Numbered from the stretch's first letter, positions 20,239 to 29,070 are shown. The stretch: 64,000 nucleotides of DNA from an uncultured Clostridia bacterium (GCA_947625605.1 CANQOY010000006.1:1-64000); one strand, 5' to 3'. Translations and numbers: made by a program. Notes: generated by a model from the letters alone, not told the origin.

Positions 20239-20970
20239 TCAGTCGTCGCCGCCCTCTTCGCCATCGTCCTCTTCGTAGAGCCTGCAAAACTCCGCGAAGA
20301 GCTCGTCCAGCAGGGCATCGTCCTCCACGGGTTCGAGCCGCTCGTCCTCCTCGCTCCCCGCAATGCGGAAGATCGCAACGTCCTCCTCTTCCTCCGCTTC
20401 GGCAAGTTCGGGCGTGAGCGCAACGTACCACTCGTCCCCATACGCAAAGGTCATGAGGTGCTCAAAGCGGTGTGTGACGCCCTCGTCGTCCACGAGTTCC
20501 ACGATGTTCTCCTCGTCGTAGTGATTGGTTTCCTCTTTCATTTCTTTCCTCCTCCGATCCGCAAGATAGCTTTCGAGAATATACGCCGCCGCCAGCGAAT
20601 CCACATTTTTCTTTTTTTTATCCTTCTTCGCGCTTATGCCGAGCACGCCGAGATCCTCGCGCGCGGCACGGGTGGTGAAGCGCTCGTCCTCGAATTCGAC
20701 GGGGATCCCCGCTTCCCGCTCCAAAGCGGCGCAGAACCTCCTCGTTTTCTCGGATTGCACGCTCTCGCTTCCGTCCTCGTAGAGGGGGAGGCCGCAGACG
20801 ATGCGCGCCGCGCCCCGCGCCATGGCGATCTGCGCGACCGCCGCCACATCCGCGCCGAAGTTGCCCGTCCGGAAGTAAGTCTCCGACGGGATCGCGTATT
20901 CCCCAAACGGATCGGAAAAGGCGACGCCGATGCGTCTGTCTCCGATATCGAACGCGGCGATGAGTTCCAT
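20239..20970 (-). CDS. RuvX/YqgF Holliday-junction resolvase fused in frame to a DUF1292-type acidic domain
   Basis: MELIAAFDIGDRRIGVAFSDPFGEYAIPSE...YILESYLADRRRKE then MKEETNHYDEENIVELVDDEGVTHRFEHLMTFAYGDEWYVALTPE... with no intervening stop. Confidence 0.85.
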   Translation of the reverse strand: MELIAAFDIGDRRIGVAFSDPFGEYAIPSETYFRTGNFGADVAAVAQIAMARGAARIVCGLPLYEDGSESVQSEKTRRFCAALEREAGIPVEFEDERFTTRAAREDLGVLGISAKKDKKKKNVDSLAAAYILESYLADRRRKEMKEETNHYDEENIVELVDDEGVTHRFEHLMTFAYGDEWYVALTPELAEAEEEEDVAIFRIAGSEEDERLEPVEDDALLDELFAEFCRLYEEDDGEEGGDD

Positions 20971-21117
20971 GATCCAAGTATAGCACATCTCGGGCGAAAA
21001 GGCAAGAAAAATTCGGCCGCTTCCGCTCGCCGCACAAAGGTGCGCAGACGCGTGCAGGACGAAGCGTGCAGAGCTTTTTTTCAGCGAGAAAGCGCGGCTT
21101 GCGCCGCGCCTTCCGTC

Positions 21118-21330
21118 TTACTTTTCCTTCTTTTTTTTGTCCGCCTTGCAGCCCTCCTCCGAGCCGCAGTCTCCCATCGCTTTGAGGCGTTCGTCCATCA
21201 TTTCGTCCATCTTCTGAATGACTTCCGCCTGGCTCTTCTTGACGAGCGAACGGGCCTTGTAACTGTTGGCCACAAGGAGCGCGCCGCCCACCATGCCGAG
21301 GACTATTCCGAGACAAAACATCTTTTCCAT
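21118..21330 (-). CDS. Small single-TM protein of unknown function
   Basis: MEKMFCLGIVLGMVGGALLVANSYKARSLVKKSQAEVIQKMDEMMDERLKA...; TM plus amphipathic helix and K-rich tail. Confidence 0.6.
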   Translation of the reverse strand: MEKMFCLGIVLGMVGGALLVANSYKARSLVKKSQAEVIQKMDEMMDERLKAMGDCGSEEGCKADKKKKEK

Positions 21331-21430
21331 ACCTTCCTCCATATCCTCAGTTTGTGACGGGATAAACGCCGCTATGCGCGGACATGGTATGGGGGAATTT
21401 GGATACCCTGCGGAAAAACGCGGGCGAAAA

Positions 21431-22003
21431 TTACTTCGTTCCCTCGCCCTCGCGCAGCCGTTCCAGCTCTGCGCGGAGGCGTTCGTTCTCCTTTTTCAAA
21501 TCCTCTGCGATGCGGGCGTAGAGGGCGTCGATCTCCCGCTCCAAGCGCTTTTGCAGGAAGGGGTTTGCGGATACGCCCGCCTTTTCGGCAGCCTTTTCCA
21601 CGCGCTCGGGCTGTTTCTTCAAGAGATTGCGGTACTTGTTCTGCATGCGCAGCATGAGCTTTTCGTCTCCGCCCGAGGCCTCGATGATGCTCTTGCGCAC
21701 CGAATAGCCCTTCCTCCTGCCTTCGAGCACCTTGCCGAGGAGCTCCTCCGTCTCCTCCTCGGTGAAGGGCTTGATCTCGCCCGCGGAGAGGTTCTTCCCT
21801 TCGAGAATGCGCTTGACGCGCGAATCGTCCTGCTTTTTCAGGAAGGCGTAATAGTAGTTGCGCACGCTGCCCTTGGCGCGGCTGTGCTCTCTTCCGTACG
21901 TCTCAAAGAGATAGGAGAGCGTCTTGCCCGCATTTCTGCCCGTGTAGATGTACTCGATGAGTCCGATCGCTTCCTCTTCCGTGTAGCCGTTGATTTTATT
22001 CAT
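21431..22003 (-). CDS. Protein with two tandem Myb/SANT-like helical repeats and C-terminal coiled coil
   Basis: MNKINGYTEEEAIGLIEYIY...VRNYYYAFLKK / FTEEETEELLGKVLEG...MQNKYRNLLKK; SD GAGGTGG upstream of chosen start. Confidence 0.65.
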   Translation of the reverse strand: MNKINGYTEEEAIGLIEYIYTGRNAGKTLSYLFETYGREHSRAKGSVRNYYYAFLKKQDDSRVKRILEGKNLSAGEIKPFTEEETEELLGKVLEGRRKGYSVRKSIIEASGGDEKLMLRMQNKYRNLLKKQPERVEKAAEKAGVSANPFLQKRLEREIDALYARIAEDLKKENERLRAELERLREGEGTK

Positions 22004-22063
22004 AATGACCACCTCGGAGAAATTGTTGACATAATTCTTTCGCATTATACATTTCATATAGAG

Positions 22064-22939
22064 ATGCGCGTAATTTTTTTATCCGAAAAGCGGGCGGCGC
22101 TCACGGTGAGCGGGCTCTACCTCGGGCTGGCGGACGGCTTTGAGCGCTCCGTCGAGCTCGACCCTGCGGAGAAGCACTTCATCGAGCTCAAACCGGAGGG
22201 CTTCCATGCCGTGCGGTTCCGCCTCGACGACGACTTCCTCACCGCGCCGCCGCCGCAAGTCGATCTCTATTTTACGAGATCGGGGATCGCGGTGTACTGC
22301 CGCCGCTTTCTCCGGCAGGACGCAAGCCTGCACGTCATCCGGCAGGAGCGCCTCTCGGGGACGCGGTTTACCCTCTTCGTGCAGGGGCGGGTCGAGCTCT
22401 CCATGGAGAACGAGACGGGCCTGCACCTCATCGACCTCCCCGATGAATTCGAGCAGGCGGCGCTCTCCGCCGTGGGGCAATGTTTCCTGCTCGAAGGAGA
22501 GGGGTGCTTCTGCATTCTCGCGCGCGACGGCACGGTGTGCGTGCGCTCGGAGGGTACCGTGTCCGAGCGCGGGGAGATCGTCGCGGCGGAAGTGCCCTTT
22601 CACGACAGCATGGGGCATACCGCGCTGTGCCGATGGGAACAGGGCGAGCTCGTCTCTTCCGCCATACGGACGGCCAGAGAACCGACGGAGGCAACGTATG
22701 CGCTCGCGCTCTTCGAAAGTGTCCTCATCGGCCTCGACGGAGCCCCCTTTCTCTCGGATGCGCTCAAAGAGAAGGCGGGCGCGCTTGGGGAATTTCTCGG
22801 AGACTTCTCCTCCGTCGTTCTGACCGAGAAGCCGAACGAGATCGGCCTCGTCTATGCGCGGAAGAAAAATGTGTTCGACGTGCGCTATTTCCGCATCTCG
22901 ACCGAGAACGGAAAGGTCGCAAACATTGAGGAGATCTGA
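22064..22939 (+). CDS. Hypothetical protein, 291 aa
   Basis: Open frame from ATG 22064 divergent from 21431..22003; no recognised family. Confidence 0.6.
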   Translation: MRVIFLSEKRAALTVSGLYLGLADGFERSVELDPAEKHFIELKPEGFHAVRFRLDDDFLTAPPPQVDLYFTRSGIAVYCRRFLRQDASLHVIRQERLSGTRFTLFVQGRVELSMENETGLHLIDLPDEFEQAALSAVGQCFLLEGEGCFCILARDGTVCVRSEGTVSERGEIVAAEVPFHDSMGHTALCRWEQGELVSSAIRTAREPTEATYALALFESVLIGLDGAPFLSDALKEKAGALGEFLGDFSSVVLTEKPNEIGLVYARKKNVFDVRYFRISTENGKVANIEEI

Positions 22940-22957
22940 CGTCTCCATTATGGAAAA

Positions 22958-22986
22958 GGGGCCCGCGCCGTTTCGGCGCGGGCCCC
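22958..22986. terminator. Strong GC hairpin between convergent genes
   Basis: GGGGCCCGCGCC-GTTTC-GGCGCGGGCCCC perfect 12-bp stem; no U-tract, so terminator role is inferred. Confidence 0.55.
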
Positions 22987-23004
22987 TCGATGCGTTCGAA
23001 GAAC

Positions 23005-23904
23005 TCAATATTTCGTAACTTTGACCGACTTGACGATGATGGGCATGTCGATCGGGGTCTCGAAGTCGGCGGTGACGTTCGCGGCCACGATGTCCGCAAA
23101 GGGCTCATAGGCATTGAGCTTGACGTCCTCCTGCGTCTCCGTAAAGGAGAACTCGTTGGCCTCGTCGGTATGGGCGTCGATATAGTCGGCAATCGCTTGA
23201 AGCAGGCCGTCCTCAAAGGCGTCGTAGTCCTTCACCTTGCCGAACACGCAGTACTCCTCCCCGCGCGTGTAGTTCGTGCTCGACCCCGTATAGGTGTAGA
23301 AGAGAGAGGTCGCGCTGTTGAGCGCGTAGGACGAGCGCTGCCATGCGATCCCGTCGTTGCCTTTGCCCCCGTCCGCACGCTTGACGGTGACCTTGACGTC
23401 GCTGCTGCCCTTGGCGGTGTAGTACATGACGAGCGCGCCCTTCCTGTGATTGTTCTCGCGCGAGAGGTTCTTCAAGCCGTTGCGCTCGAACTCCCCGTAC
23501 ACGGTGTAGAGCGGATCCGTCCTCTCCTCGTCGCGGTACACGGTCTGCGTGAACTTCATGTTCTCGCTCTCTTCGAGCTCCCTGACCCGCGTGAAGTAAT
23601 CCACCTCGGTGAGCTCGCCGTTTTCAAGGGTGTAGCCGCCCGTGTAGAGCGCGTCGTCCTGATAGTCATGGATGATCATGCCGTCGTAAAAGCCGACGTC
23701 TGCAAGTTCGAGGAAGTGCGTGACCGTCTGAGGCGCGTCGTTGCGGGAGAGCACATAGTCCACCTTGTACTCCTTTCCGTTAAATTCATAGGTGATCCTC
23801 ACCTCGGGGTGATCGGACGTGCAGCCCGCGAACATGAAGAGCGCACCCGCGGAGATGACCGCGGCCGCAACTCCCGCTCCGATGCGAAGAAATCTCTTTT
23901 TCAT
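23005..23904 (-). CDS. Peptidyl-prolyl cis-trans isomerase (cyclophilin-like) lipoprotein
   Basis: Signal MKKRFLRIGAGVAAAVISAGALFMFAGC; VTHFLELADVGFYDGMIIHDYQDDALYTGGYT resembles cyclophilin NF..L...G.YDG..FHR....F..QGG. Confidence 0.75.
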   Translation of the reverse strand: MKKRFLRIGAGVAAAVISAGALFMFAGCTSDHPEVRITYEFNGKEYKVDYVLSRNDAPQTVTHFLELADVGFYDGMIIHDYQDDALYTGGYTLENGELTEVDYFTRVRELEESENMKFTQTVYRDEERTDPLYTVYGEFERNGLKNLSRENNHRKGALVMYYTAKGSSDVKVTVKRADGGKGNDGIAWQRSSYALNSATSLFYTYTGSSTNYTRGEEYCVFGKVKDYDAFEDGLLQAIADYIDAHTDEANEFSFTETQEDVKLNAYEPFADIVAANVTADFETPIDMPIIVKSVKVTKY

Positions 23905-24009
23905 AATTCGGCCTCCTGATAACTCATAATCCATCTCTATTTTACCCGTATTTTGCCGATACGTCAAGCGGTTTCGGTGATTTCGGGGTGAAAATTCTGT
24001 TGAAGCCGC

Positions 24010-24700
24010 ATTGTTACTTGCTACCCGTGAACGGCCTTTGTTCTTGCCCACCCCTCGAGGGGGGGCAAGAGCATCGCGAGTGACGGAAGGGGTGGCGCTC
24101 TTCATTTGGAATGACACCCCCTCACCGCCTGCGGCGGAGCTTGATTGCGGCGGCAGGGACCGCCGCAACACCGTCGGCGAGGCCACGCTTCCTGTCGCGG
24201 TGCAGCTCACAGTGCACTGCACTGTTGAGCAGAATTGCACCGCTCCACCCTCAAGGGGGCGCCAAGGAGCGGGGCGAAATGACAGCGTGGGACAAGGACA
24301 TGGTTTCCTGTCATACCGAGGCCGCGGAGCGGGCGAGTGTATCCCCTTGGTCGTTGACGGACTTCGTATCAGGGGATTCTCTCCTCCCTCGCAAGCTCGG
24401 TCGTCGGAATGACAGGAGGACGAGGCAGAAGAACCTGCCCCCTTTTCAAGGGGGCGGGTGGCGCGGCAAAAAGCCGCGACAGGTAGGGGTTCATTCTGAA
24501 TCACGTCACCCTGAGCTCCGTCGAAAGGTGACCACATTATAAAATAAGGTTATGTTTCGACTTCGCTCAACATGACGATTGGAATGCCCACCACTCGGTT
24601 GCGATGACAGGGGCAACCCCCACCCCTACCCCGCCCCCTTCAAAGGGGGCAGGTTCAAAGGGGGCGCCAAGGAAACCACGCAACGATCGCGTGGTTTCCT
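24010..24700. repeat. Mosaic of several interspersed intergenic repeat units
   Basis: CCACCCCTCGAGGGGGGGCAAG, AAGGGGGCGCCAAGGA (x2), GCCCCCTTCAAAGGGGGC, CACCCTGAGCTCCGTCGAAAGGTG, plus copy B (24307-24416) of the 8354 repeat; no credible coding. Confidence 0.8.
24671..24699. terminator. Hairpin at right edge of repeat cluster
   Basis: GGAAACCACGC-AACGATC-GCGTGGTTTCC followed by TTTT. Confidence 0.5.
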
Positions 24701-24710
24701 TTTAGACGAA

Positions 24711-24737
24711 AAAACCGCACCCAAAAGGTGCGGTTTT
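24711..24737 (-). terminator. Rho-independent terminator after rplL
   Basis: AAAACCGCACC-CAAAA-GGTGCGGTTTT. Confidence 0.8.
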
Positions 24738-24757
24738 GGAATTTTTAGCTCTTGCAA

Positions 24758-25129
24758 TTATTTGAGCTCTGCGGTTGCGCCGACTTCTTTGAGCTTGGCG
24801 ACGATGGATTCCGCATCCGCCTTGGGCACGGCTTCCTTGATGACGCCGAGGGACTCGACGGCCTTCTTCGCATCGGCAAGGCCGAGGCCCGTGAACTCGC
24901 GGACGACCTTGATGACGCCGATCTTGTTGGCGCCGAAGTCTTTGAGGACAACGTCGAACTCCGTCTTTTCCTCTTCCTGGGGAGCTGCCTCCGCAGCCGC
25001 GCCTGCGCCGGCGACGGCGACGGGAGCCGCGGCGGAAACGCCGAACTTCTCCTCAAACGCCTTGATGAGATCGTTGAGCTCAACGACGGTCATCTTCTCT
25101 ACTTCTTCAAGAAATTTCTGAACATCCAT
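24758..25129 (-). CDS. rplL: 50S ribosomal protein L7/L12
   Basis: ...[41 protein letters not shown]. Confidence 0.98.
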   Translation of the reverse strand: MDVQKFLEEVEKMTVVELNDLIKAFEEKFGVSAAAPVAVAGAGAAAEAAPQEEEKTEFDVVLKDFGANKIGVIKVVREFTGLGLADAKKAVESLGVIKEAVPKADAESIVAKLKEVGATAELK

Positions 25130-25150
25130 TTTGATTCCCTCCGATTTTTT

Positions 25151-25648
25151 TTAGGATTTTTGATCTGCGACCGCTTTGAGCGCGTACGCAAGTTTTGCGA
25201 TGGGCGACTGCAAGCAGCCGACCAACATTGCGAGCAATACCTCTCTCGAAGGGATTGCCGCGAGCTTCTTGACTCCCGCCGCATCCACATAGGCGCCGTC
25301 TACATAGGCACTCTTGGGGATGACTTTGTCCGCAAGCACGGGCTTTTCCTTGACTGCCTTGGCGATGATCGAGCAGCCGCTCGTCTCATCGGGGCAGAAC
25401 ACGAACGCCGTCGCGCCGTTGAGGTCGTTGTCGAAGCCCGTAACGCCGAGTTCGTCGAACGCCTTCCGCACGAGGGTGTTCTTATACACCTTGTACTCGC
25501 AGGAAGCGGCGCGGAACTTGTTGCGGAGATCGGTGACTTCGGCGACGGTGAGCCGTTCGTAGTGCGTGACGACGACGGACTTGCTCGCCCGGATCTTTTC
25601 CTTGATCTCCTCGACAACAGCCTTTTTTGCTTCCAGATTTGCCGACAT
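25151..25648 (-). CDS. rplJ: 50S ribosomal protein L10
   Basis: EAKKAVVEEIKEKIRASKSVVVTHYERLTVAEVTDLRNKFRAASCEYKVYKNTLVRKA. Confidence 0.97.
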   Translation of the reverse strand: MSANLEAKKAVVEEIKEKIRASKSVVVTHYERLTVAEVTDLRNKFRAASCEYKVYKNTLVRKAFDELGVTGFDNDLNGATAFVFCPDETSGCSIIAKAVKEKPVLADKVIPKSAYVDGAYVDAAGVKKLAAIPSREVLLAMLVGCLQSPIAKLAYALKAVADQKS

Positions 25649-25659
25649 GGTTACCTCCT

Positions 25660-25760
25660 GTTTTTTTCAAAAACAATGCTCCGTACGCAGACAGGTACGG
25701 AGCGGTTCTTAAATCCGATTTAAGAAAGCTTTCACCTCGACGGGATATTGAGCGAAAAAC
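25660..25760 (-). ncRNA. Ribosomal protein L10 leader (rplJ-rplL autoregulatory leader)
   Basis: Upstream of rplJ: CCCGTCGAGGTGAAAGC...CTCCGTACCTGTCTGCGTACGGAGC hairpin then T-rich run, in the position expected for an L10 leader. Confidence 0.55.
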
Positions 25761-25785
25761 GCACCCGTTGTCTGCGGTTATTTTG

Positions 25786-25814
25786 AGTTTACCATACCCG
25801 TCGCGCGCTGTCAA
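25786..25814 (-). promoter_or_regulatory. Promoter of rplJ-rplL
   Basis: Minus strand AAAATCGC-TTGACA-17-TAAACT. Confidence 0.6.
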
Positions 25815-25836
25815 GCGATTTTCGGGTATTTTTTGT

Positions 25837-26526
25837 TTACGCCTTCGAATACGTCGTCCTGACGCCGGGGCCCATCGTGCTCGCAAGCGTCACGCTTTTG
25901 AGGTATTGGCCCTTCGCCGCCGCGGGCTTCGCCTTGATGATGGCGTCCATCAGCGCGTTGAAGTTTTCGAGCAGCTTCTCCTGGCCGAAGCTCTTCTTGC
26001 CGATGGGGCAGTGGATGATGGCCGTCTTATCGAGACGGTACTCCACCTTACCTGCCTTGACTTCGGCGACGGCTTTCGCGACGTCCATCGTGACCGTGCC
26101 GGACTTGGGGTTGGGCATGAGGCCTTTCGGGCCGAGCAGACGGCCGATACGGCCGACGACGCCCATCATGTCCGGGGTGGTGATCATGACGTCGAACCCG
26201 AACCAGTTCTCCGTCTGGATCTTCTGGATCATCTCCTCCGCGCCGACGAAATCCGCGCCTGCGGCCTGCGCCGCGTCCGCGCGCTCGCCCTTTGCGATAA
26301 CGAGCACTTTCTTCGTCTTGCCCGTGCCGTTGGGGAGAACGAGCACGCCGCGGACCTGCTGGTCGGCCTGCCTCGGGTCTACGCCGAGACGGATGTGGAT
26401 CTCCACCGTTTCATCGAACTTCGCCTTTGCGTTGGCGAGCACGATGCCGATGGCCTCCGAGGCCTCGTAGGTCTTGGATCTCTCATAGGATTTGAGGCTG
26501 TCTGCGTACTTTTTACCGTATTTCAT
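25837..26526 (-). CDS. rplA: 50S ribosomal protein L1
   Basis: [29 protein letters not shown]...; L1 signature. Confidence 0.97.
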   Translation of the reverse strand: MKYGKKYADSLKSYERSKTYEASEAIGIVLANAKAKFDETVEIHIRLGVDPRQADQQVRGVLVLPNGTGKTKKVLVIAKGERADAAQAAGADFVGAEEMIQKIQTENWFGFDVMITTPDMMGVVGRIGRLLGPKGLMPNPKSGTVTMDVAKAVAEVKAGKVEYRLDKTAIIHCPIGKKSFGQEKLLENFNALMDAIIKAKPAAAKGQYLKSVTLASTMGPGVRTTYSKA

Positions 26527-26539
26527 TCCGCGCTCCTCC

Positions 26540-26965
26540 TCATTCCTCGACGGTGATGCCCATGCTGCGGGCCGTGCCCTTGATCATGCTCATCGCGCTT
26601 TCGAGCGAGGAGCAGTTCAGATCGGGCAGTTTGGTCTTTGCGATCTCTTCCACCTGCGCCTTCGTGAGCTTGCCCACCTTCACCTTGTTGGGGGTGGAGG
26701 AAGCGGATTCGAGGCCGAGCGCCTTCTTGATGAGCACGGGTGCGGGCGGGGTTTTCAGGACGAACGTGAAGGAACGGTCCTGATAGATCGTCATGACGAC
26801 GGGGATGATGAGCCCTTCCTGGTTTGCCGTCTTGGCGTTGAACTCCTTGGTGAAGCCGGGGATGTTGACGCCGTGGGGGCCCAACGTCGAACCGACGGGC
26901 GGACCGGGCGTGGCTTTACCGGCAGGGAGTTGCAGCTTGACGACTGCGGTTACCTTCTTTGCCAT
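26540..26965 (-). CDS. rplK: 50S ribosomal protein L11
   Basis: [40 protein letters not shown]. Confidence 0.98.
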   Translation of the reverse strand: MAKKVTAVVKLQLPAGKATPGPPVGSTLGPHGVNIPGFTKEFNAKTANQEGLIIPVVMTIYQDRSFTFVLKTPPAPVLIKKALGLESASSTPNKVKVGKLTKAQVEEIAKTKLPDLNCSSLESAMSMIKGTARSMGITVEE

Positions 26966-27068
26966 AGTAATGTCTCCTATTGTGGTACATGCAAAGCGGC
27001 GGAAATTGGATTTGCCGCTTTTCCCACTTCAAAGCCGCCGAAAAAACGGGCGGCGATGATTTCTTGTT

Positions 27069-27638
27069 TTATTCCTCTTCGCGGGGGATCTCAACCGCGT
27101 CGGCGGAGATCTTGGTCATCTGCACATATTCGACCTCGACATCCTGCTCGCGGCCGAACATCACAATGGTGACCCGCGCGCGCTGCGTCATGTCGTTGAT
27201 CTCTTTGAGCGTGCCGATAAATCCCTCCAAGGGGCCGTTGTCGATGGTGACGCGATCCCCCACCTTGAAGTCGGCGTCCGTCACGAAGTCTTCGAGGCGC
27301 ATCTTGCGGATCTCGTCCTCCTTCATGGGGATGGGGCGGCCCTGCGGGCCGACGAAACCCGTCACCCCTCTCGTATTCGTCACGAGATACCACAGCTGGT
27401 TGGAGTAGATCATCTTGATAAAGACGTAGCAGGGAAGAAGTTTGCGTTCGACGACCTTCTTCTTGCCGTTCGCCTTCTCCTCGATGGTCTGCTCGGTGGG
27501 GATCTTGACGTCCACGATCTGATCGCTCAGATTGTTGTTCTCGATGAGCCGAAACAGGCTCTCCTTCACCATGGCCTCATAGCCCGAGTATGTGTGAAGA
27601 ATATACCATTTAGGTTCGGTATCGGTGCTCGGTATCAT
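27069..27638 (-). CDS. nusG: Transcription termination/antitermination protein NusG
   Basis: PKWYILHTYSGYEAMVKESL...GDRVTIDNGPLEGFIGTLKEIN. Confidence 0.97.
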   Translation of the reverse strand: MIPSTDTEPKWYILHTYSGYEAMVKESLFRLIENNNLSDQIVDVKIPTEQTIEEKANGKKKVVERKLLPCYVFIKMIYSNQLWYLVTNTRGVTGFVGPQGRPIPMKEDEIRKMRLEDFVTDADFKVGDRVTIDNGPLEGFIGTLKEINDMTQRARVTIVMFGREQDVEVEYVQMTKISADAVEIPREEE

Positions 27639-27641
27639 GCC

Positions 27642-27914
27642 TTATACCCCGCTGCTTCCGCTCTTGGTGAGGAGTTCGAGAAGTTCGGTGAACCCTACGT
27701 TCATGCAGGTGACGATCACCGTGAATACGAGCACGATGACGAGGACGACGCCCGTCGCTTTGAGTGCCTTGGGAACGGTGGGCCACGTCACGTTTTTGAG
27801 CTCGGAGAACGTCTCCTTCAATCTTCTGCCCATGCGGACGAAGATGTTCGGCTTTTGGTTCTTATCCGCCTTCGCGGGCTTCTTTTCGACGTCTTTCTCG
27901 TTAGACTTTGCCAT
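27642..27914 (-). CDS. secE: Preprotein translocase subunit SecE
   Basis: FVRMGRRLKETFSELKNVTWPTVPKALKATGVVLVIVLVFTVIVTCMNVGFTELL. Confidence 0.93.
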   Translation of the reverse strand: MAKSNEKDVEKKPAKADKNQKPNIFVRMGRRLKETFSELKNVTWPTVPKALKATGVVLVIVLVFTVIVTCMNVGFTELLELLTKSGSSGV

Positions 27915-27928
27915 AGTCTTTCTCCGAT

Positions 27929-28093
27929 TTACTTGGATTCCTTGTGCACTGTGTGCTTCTTGCAGGTGGGACAATACTTTTTGAGTTCGAGACGATCGGG
28001 GTCGTTGCGCTTGTTCTTGAAGCTATCGTAATTCCTGTTCTTGCACTCGGTGCACTCGAACGTCACTTTCAGCCTCGTGGATTTGACAGCCAT
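27929..28093 (-). CDS. rpmG: 50S ribosomal protein L33
   Basis: [45 protein letters not shown]. Confidence 0.96.
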   Translation of the reverse strand: MAVKSTRLKVTFECTECKNRNYDSFKNKRNDPDRLELKKYCPTCKKHTVHKESK

Positions 28094-28143
28094 GTCGTAA
28101 AAACTCCATAGAAAAAAATTACACCCCTTAGGTGCGTAACCTG

Positions 28144-28173
28144 AGTTTACCACAGTTACGGGGGGCTTGTCAA
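28144..28173 (-). promoter_or_regulatory. Promoter of rpmG-secE-nusG-rplKA operon
   Basis: Minus strand AAAATCGG-TTGACA-(17/18)-GTAAACT. Confidence 0.6.
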
Positions 28174-28202
28174 CCGATTTTACGGGGAAATTTATGATTT
28201 TT

Positions 28203-28919
28203 TTACAGTTTGAGATATTCGCCGAGCGCGGAGAGCGGAACATCCGCCTGAAAGGAGAGATATGCCTTCAACAGACGCAGCGCGCGGCGGTATCCGTCCG
28301 CGCCCGCTCCCTCCCCCTCCGCTTTGCCGCCGCCCGCCTCGCGGATGGCTTCAAAGGTGGACGCGCTCGCAGGCACGCCGACCGCGCAGTCCGCGCAGGT
28401 GAACGTCCCCGCCGCCATGTCGAAGTACCGCCGCCCGACGAGCTTCTTCCCGCAGGAGGGGCATCTGCCCGCCGTGATCGGGTAGCCCGCGAGCGTGGCG
28501 GTCTCCGTGAGAAATTTCACGAGAGGCGGATCGGGCCGTTCGGGGTCCCTCTCGATGCGTTCCAGCGCCTCCACCGCGCACACGAGGAGCGCCCCCGCGG
28601 CCATGTTCTCGCGGGAGAAGAGGTCGCACGCCTCCGTGACGCATGCGGCGGCATAGAGGGCGCCGAGATGGGTGCGGAGATCGTAGAAGCCGTCGTGCAG
28701 GGAGGCCTGCGTGACGGTATAGCGGCCGTTGCGGAAGGCGAGGACGTACTCGGCGAAGCAAAAGGGCTGCGCGGCGAACCGGAGTTTCGCGCCCGCCTTC
28801 CTTACGCCCTTCATCGCCGCGCCGATCTTTCCCCGGTCTGCGGTGAGCAGGGTCACCATCTTGTCGTTTTCGCCGTAGTCCGCCGCCCGAAGCAGCAGCG
28901 CGTCCGCTTTGAGATCCAT
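28203..28919 (-). CDS. recO: DNA repair protein RecO
   Basis: [36 protein letters not shown]...CPSCGKKL. Confidence 0.93.
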   Translation of the reverse strand: MDLKADALLLRAADYGENDKMVTLLTADRGKIGAAMKGVRKAGAKLRFAAQPFCFAEYVLAFRNGRYTVTQASLHDGFYDLRTHLGALYAAACVTEACDLFSRENMAAGALLVCAVEALERIERDPERPDPPLVKFLTETATLAGYPITAGRCPSCGKKLVGRRYFDMAAGTFTCADCAVGVPASASTFEAIREAGGGKAEGEGAGADGYRRALRLLKAYLSFQADVPLSALGEYLKL

Positions 28920-28956
28920 CGTCTTTCCCGTGCCGCGCGCCCGAGGCGGCGCAAGC

Positions 28957-29070
28957 TCACTTCAAGCGCTTGTATAACATGTAATAGCTGAAATTGCCCG
29001 TCTCGCGGAAGAGATCCCACGCGAGTTCCTTTGCATCCTTCGGGCGCTTTCCGATTTCGTCATCCTTCAT
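28957..29070 (-). CDS. YqzL-like small protein, 37 aa
   Basis: MKDDEIGKRPKDAKELAWDLFRETGNFSYYMLYKRLK; W..F..TGN...Y.L pattern and position between era and recO fit YqzL; below ORF-track size cut-off. Confidence 0.75.
   Translation of the reverse strand: MKDDEIGKRPKDAKELAWDLFRETGNFSYYMLYKRLK

Noticed and set aside
20200-20240. Possible extra small gene between ruvX and pdxS
   Set aside because: Only short AT-rich ORFs and promoter-like sequence; no SD-supported start or recognisable product.
23905-24537. N-terminal extension of the PPIase ORF into the repeat region
   Set aside because: Translates repeats; a proper lipoprotein signal starts at 23904.
24010-24700. CRISPR array in the repeat-rich region
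   Set aside because: Repeats are heterogeneous, not evenly spaced and not separated by unique spacers; no cas genes nearby.
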